DNA of 10,346 bases from NCBI RefSeq assembly GCF_004359215.1, contig NC_090613.1:4804824-4815169 (forward strand), given 5' to 3'. The stretch comes from Bremia lactucae. Its lineage: Eukaryota > Oomycota > Peronosporomycetes > Peronosporales > Peronosporaceae. Shown here one piece after another: positions 7,917-10,346 of this stretch (the first letter of the stretch is position 1; the number at the start of each line of letters is the position of its first letter). The position numbers and the translations under genes were made by a program. The notes beneath the pieces were generated by a model that saw nothing but the letters and a program-made list of their open reading frames with translations, was not told the origin of the DNA and made no database searches.

Positions 7917-9163
7917 ATGGACATGTTAGATGATTGTGGGGATACGCATCACATTTCCCGTGAAAGCTACTCCTTTCTAAGTGACATAGAAAGGAGTGCG
8001 GTCGAACGAATGAGTTTGACCGTAGGAAGCGATGCAATCTTGGCAATGCTGTCCAATTTGGACAGAGATGCCCTCCATTCAGCCATCGCAAGTTCATACA
8101 ACATGAACTTGACGAGATGAAGGAAAAGGTAGCCTTGCTGAATCAGCAAGGCTCTCAACAGGAAGAACTGTTGAGGTTACAACAGGTACAGACCCATGTA
8201 CCTTGGATGACGCATACGCGTCGTCCTGAAACCCTAAATATTGACATTTCTAAGTATAGGGGAGTCGAAGAAGACTCCCTCGTAAGATGGTTTGTCGAGT
8301 TGGACGATGCCATAAGGGTACGTCACATAGTCGACGAGAAAATGCAAGTCGCATTCGCTTAATCAAATTTGGCAGGTCGTGCCAAAACTTGGGCATTGGG
8401 CCTTAAGTTGCGCGACCCATATGTCTTTGGGTCGCTTGAGGCTTTATAGCCCGGTTCAAACAGACGTTTGAACCGCCTAGGGCTGAGTTTAGAGCTCGAT
8501 CAGAGCTTCTGAAACTTAAGCAAGGCAAGCGTGATGTTCACGCCAATGCCCAGCACATACGACTCTTATCGAGTTGTATCACGAACAACCCAGTTCACGA
8601 ACACACGTTGATTACGGTTTTCATGCAAAGTCTTGCGGATGGTCCCGTAAAGACCCACTTGTTCCGCTTGAAACTAGATACGCTTGAAGAAGCAATATCC
8701 GTTGCGGAACAGGAGGAATTTAGCATGAGACAGGCTCAAGCTAGTTCGCCATCGTATCGTCCTCCAAGACGACACGAAGTGGGAGGTCCAGAGCCTATGG
8801 ACCTCTTTTTATTACGAAAGCGTGAAACCTCGCTTTTCGAACAACAAGCGATTGCAGAAATGCAATCGCTGCCAAAAATTAGGACACTACGCTCATGAGT
8901 GTAATGATCCACGCCCAGTACCGAGAGGTACTCAACGTAATTATGGGCCGAATGCCAAAAAGGGCAATGATCGCAAGTCCGACGTTGTCGCAAAATCGCA
9001 ACAGCGAGGCGGACCCCTAAAAAACGGTCGGTGTCAGTAGGGGCGCAACGCCCTACTGATCCAGCAACCTCAAAAGAATCTGCAAATCTCTTGACTAAAG
9101 TTGCTCCAGACACACAATCATTATGTCTCTCTGCACCTGGTAATGAGGTATCCTCATCACCTT
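7917..9163 (+). pseudogene. Ty3/gypsy gag with CCHC zinc knuckle (decayed, element B)
   Basis: The capsid-type protein of the retroelement is readable in pieces across three frames. The first piece starts at ATG 7917 and ends at 8120. The second (8117-8446) contains the retrotransposon gag core (KYRGVEEDSLVRWF, then after a TAA at 8360 NLAGRAKTWALGL). A frameshift near 8447-8454 leads to the third piece (8455-8898: FKQTFEPPRAEFRARSELL, QGKRDVHA, TVFMQSL). Another shift near 8806-8822 leads to 8822-9163, with a zinc knuckle CNRCQKLGHYAHEC at 8861-8902 (C-x2-C-x4-H-x4-C) and a TAG at 9038-9040. In an intact element gag would form particles and the knuckle would bind the genomic RNA. The many stops and shifts make this copy non-functional. 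The overlap of stop and ATG at 8117-8120 is more likely a frameshift than coupling. Confidence 0.85.
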
Positions 9164-9852
9164 GAAATTAAAAGTGACAAATGATAAGTCACTTAGAGCC
9201 CTAGTGGACTGTAGAGCGTCGAATAAATTTTTTCGTCGCCAGTCGCTAGAGGGTCGTAGGCTCAAATATGTTGAGCGCGACATCCCTCCATCGAGGATGA
9301 CGGTGTGTCTAGCGACAGGCGCATCGATAACAGTAATGAATCGCGTAGTAAAATTTCACTACACGTTAAAAGATTTACAGTACGATGATGAATTTCATCA
9401 TACTGGATTTGGATGCCAAATTTCGTATCGTCCTAGGTTCACCTTGGCTCAGAAAATATGAGCCAAGGATCAGCTGGCAGCAACGATCCGTAAAAATGCC
9501 TGCCACTTGTTCAGCAGATGGCCATCTGATGAACGTCTTGGAGCGTCGACAAGCGTGTGGATGTACTACGAGTGAGTGCGATGGTCTCACTTGTGGTACG
9601 GTTGTTAGTACGACTGCACAAGATCACAGTGTGATTACTAATCACCGTGTGGTGTCAGCTGCCGGCGGCTGTGCGAATGCACAGGCAGCTCCGAAGGTCC
9701 ACCACTCGAACAAGTCGAGTGGATTGAGACATGAATGTACGCCTAGCGCGCGACATTCAAGGAGTATACCGGTTGTCCAAAATGGACAACACGATGATCC
9801 TAGGTCGAGTAGAGAGTCGACCGTAGAGGACCCGATTGTGATAGCGCGATAA
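9162..9852 (+). pseudogene. Ty3/gypsy aspartic protease and Cys-rich linker (decayed, element B)
   Basis: Frame 3 from 9162 reads LRALVDCRASN at the position of the retropepsin active site; the expected D-S/T-G-A has become D-C-R-A (9207-9218), which removes the glycine needed for catalysis. The text continues through LKYVERDIPP and LATGAS, then shifts near 9385 into frame 1 (DLDAKFRIVLGSPWLRKYEP, corresponding to the retropepsin ILG...WL region, then SVKMPATCS). The downstream tail GCTTSECDGLTCG is rich in Cys. Family knowledge: this protease would cut the gag-pol polyprotein. Element order gag, protease, then RT is that of Ty3/gypsy. Without restoring the active site and frame it cannot work. 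Confidence 0.8.
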
Positions 9853-10346
9853 CATTCGGAAGACGTTAAGAGAATAAGTCCCCATATACTTGAGAGGAAA
9901 TCTCCTCAAATAATGAATTTTGAAGTGACTTGACTTCAGTATTCCGAGGGATTGATCCCTCGGTAGCTTGTGGATAACTCCCAGGGAGAAACCGAGACAT
10001 TGAATGTCTTGGTTAATGACGGATCAAGAGTAGGCGCTTATACTCTTGATCTGTATGCGCCTCCGAAGTTAACTTCGGAGATAATTCAATTACCAACACT
10101 AGACCCTGAACGGTTCTTGAGAGATTTGCATAGTGGTAGAATCAAGCAGATCTACGTACTCTTCACAAAGGACGAATACGTAACCGATATTCGGTCAGCG
10201 GTAATTTTTGCAGAGAACGAACTGGTTCTCAGCAGCTCATCGATGGGCGAAAGTGTCCTCGATGTGAAGACTCGGATTGAGAGATATACTACTCAATCCT
10301 GGGAGTCACTTAAGACAATCCTTTATACAAGGATTTGATTGAATTC
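9853..10346 (+). pseudogene. Linker from protease to reverse transcriptase (element B, cut by window end)
   Basis: The frame of the protease tail continues with stops at 9850 (TAA), 9931 (TGA) and 9964 (TAG), then stays open from 9967 to 10335. Readable parts include LNVLVNDGSRVGAYTLDL, LPTLDPERFLRDL and LVLSSSSMGES. I associate this with the stretch just before the RT domain of oomycete gypsy elements, from memory and without a search. A final frameshift near 10324-10330 gives a TGA at 10336, while another frame at the right edge reads DLIEF. No RT motif (such as YxDD) is reached within the window. Confidence 0.65.

Larger units (their letters stand above)
7475..10335 (+). repeat. Serial array of short perfect inverted repeats across element B
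   Basis: Twenty perfect local inverted repeats with arms of at least 8 bp and loops of at most 10 nt are seen at 7475-7499, 7726-7751, 7764-7783, 7880-7901, 7908-7933, 7969-7997, 8131-8153, 8154-8175, 8412-8435, 8452-8475, 8783-8805, 8847-8870, 9034-9059, 9442-9468, 9702-9722, 9772-9790, 9944-9963, 10022-10051, 10061-10080 and 10274-10299. Many shorter ones fill the gaps, for example 8185-8203, 8261-8279, 8368-8386, 8529-8543, 8917-8932 and 10317-10335. Each has a different sequence, so this is neither a CRISPR array nor a dispersed palindromic element. They run through LTR, leader and coding text alike. Confidence 0.85.

Noticed and set aside
8117..8120. ATGA stop/start overlap suggesting coupled translation within gag
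   Set aside because: The downstream text continues the same gag protein, so a frameshift in a decaying copy is simpler.
8736..9113. 125-codon minus-strand frame opposite the zinc knuckle
   Set aside because: Shadow of the gag coding strand, where the CCHC motif and gag text are clear.
7475..10335. CRISPR-like array
   Set aside because: The repeats are inverted, each with a different sequence, with no constant direct repeat or uniform spacer.

Overview
The window reads as nuclear DNA of an oomycete, most likely a plant-associated Peronosporales species (Phytophthora or downy mildew type). This rests on three things seen in the sequence. There is one long intronless gene whose product fuses a prephenate-dehydratase/ACT region to a class I aminotransferase. 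The sequence around it is dense in Ty3/gypsy debris. The gag and protease text (short CCHC knuckle, Cys-rich tail after the protease) resembles, from memory, oomycete gypsy polyproteins. No species can be named from sequence alone.

Layout. Positions 1-628 are a long terminal repeat of family A, inverted relative to its second copy. Positions 629-1230 are unassigned spacer. Positions 1231-3396 (minus strand) hold the only intact host-type gene. It encodes 721 residues: an N-terminal extension, a prephenate dehydratase-like N-lobe that jumps straight to the TRF-like strand, an ACT domain, and a complete PLP-dependent aminotransferase. Positions 3397-4819 are spacer with no convincing gene; it contains a 57-nt near-perfect stem-loop (4011-4067) and two smaller ones.

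From 4820 to the right edge the window is transposon. It holds an LTR of family B (4820-5267), then the decayed 3' end of the pol of a chromodomain Ty3/gypsy element (5268-5859). An antisense protein-like region follows (about 5935-6799), then a polypurine tract (6919-6932), a second, truncated family-A LTR (6933-7421), a second family-B LTR (7422-7866), and the gag, protease and pre-RT linker of a family-B element (7917-10346), which runs off the window before the reverse transcriptase. All retroelement genes carry stops and frameshifts; the protease active-site triplet is also altered.

Two signals deserve most attention. First, the family-B element, LTR and coding part alike, is packed with short perfect inverted repeats (20 with arms of 8-12 bp and loops of at most 10 nt in about 2.9 kb), roughly forty times what random sequence would give. 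Second, the host fusion enzyme lacks the second lobe of its dehydratase domain and has Gln where class I-beta aspartate aminotransferases carry a substrate-binding Lys, which suggests that its role has moved away from a bifunctional phenylalanine-pathway enzyme.
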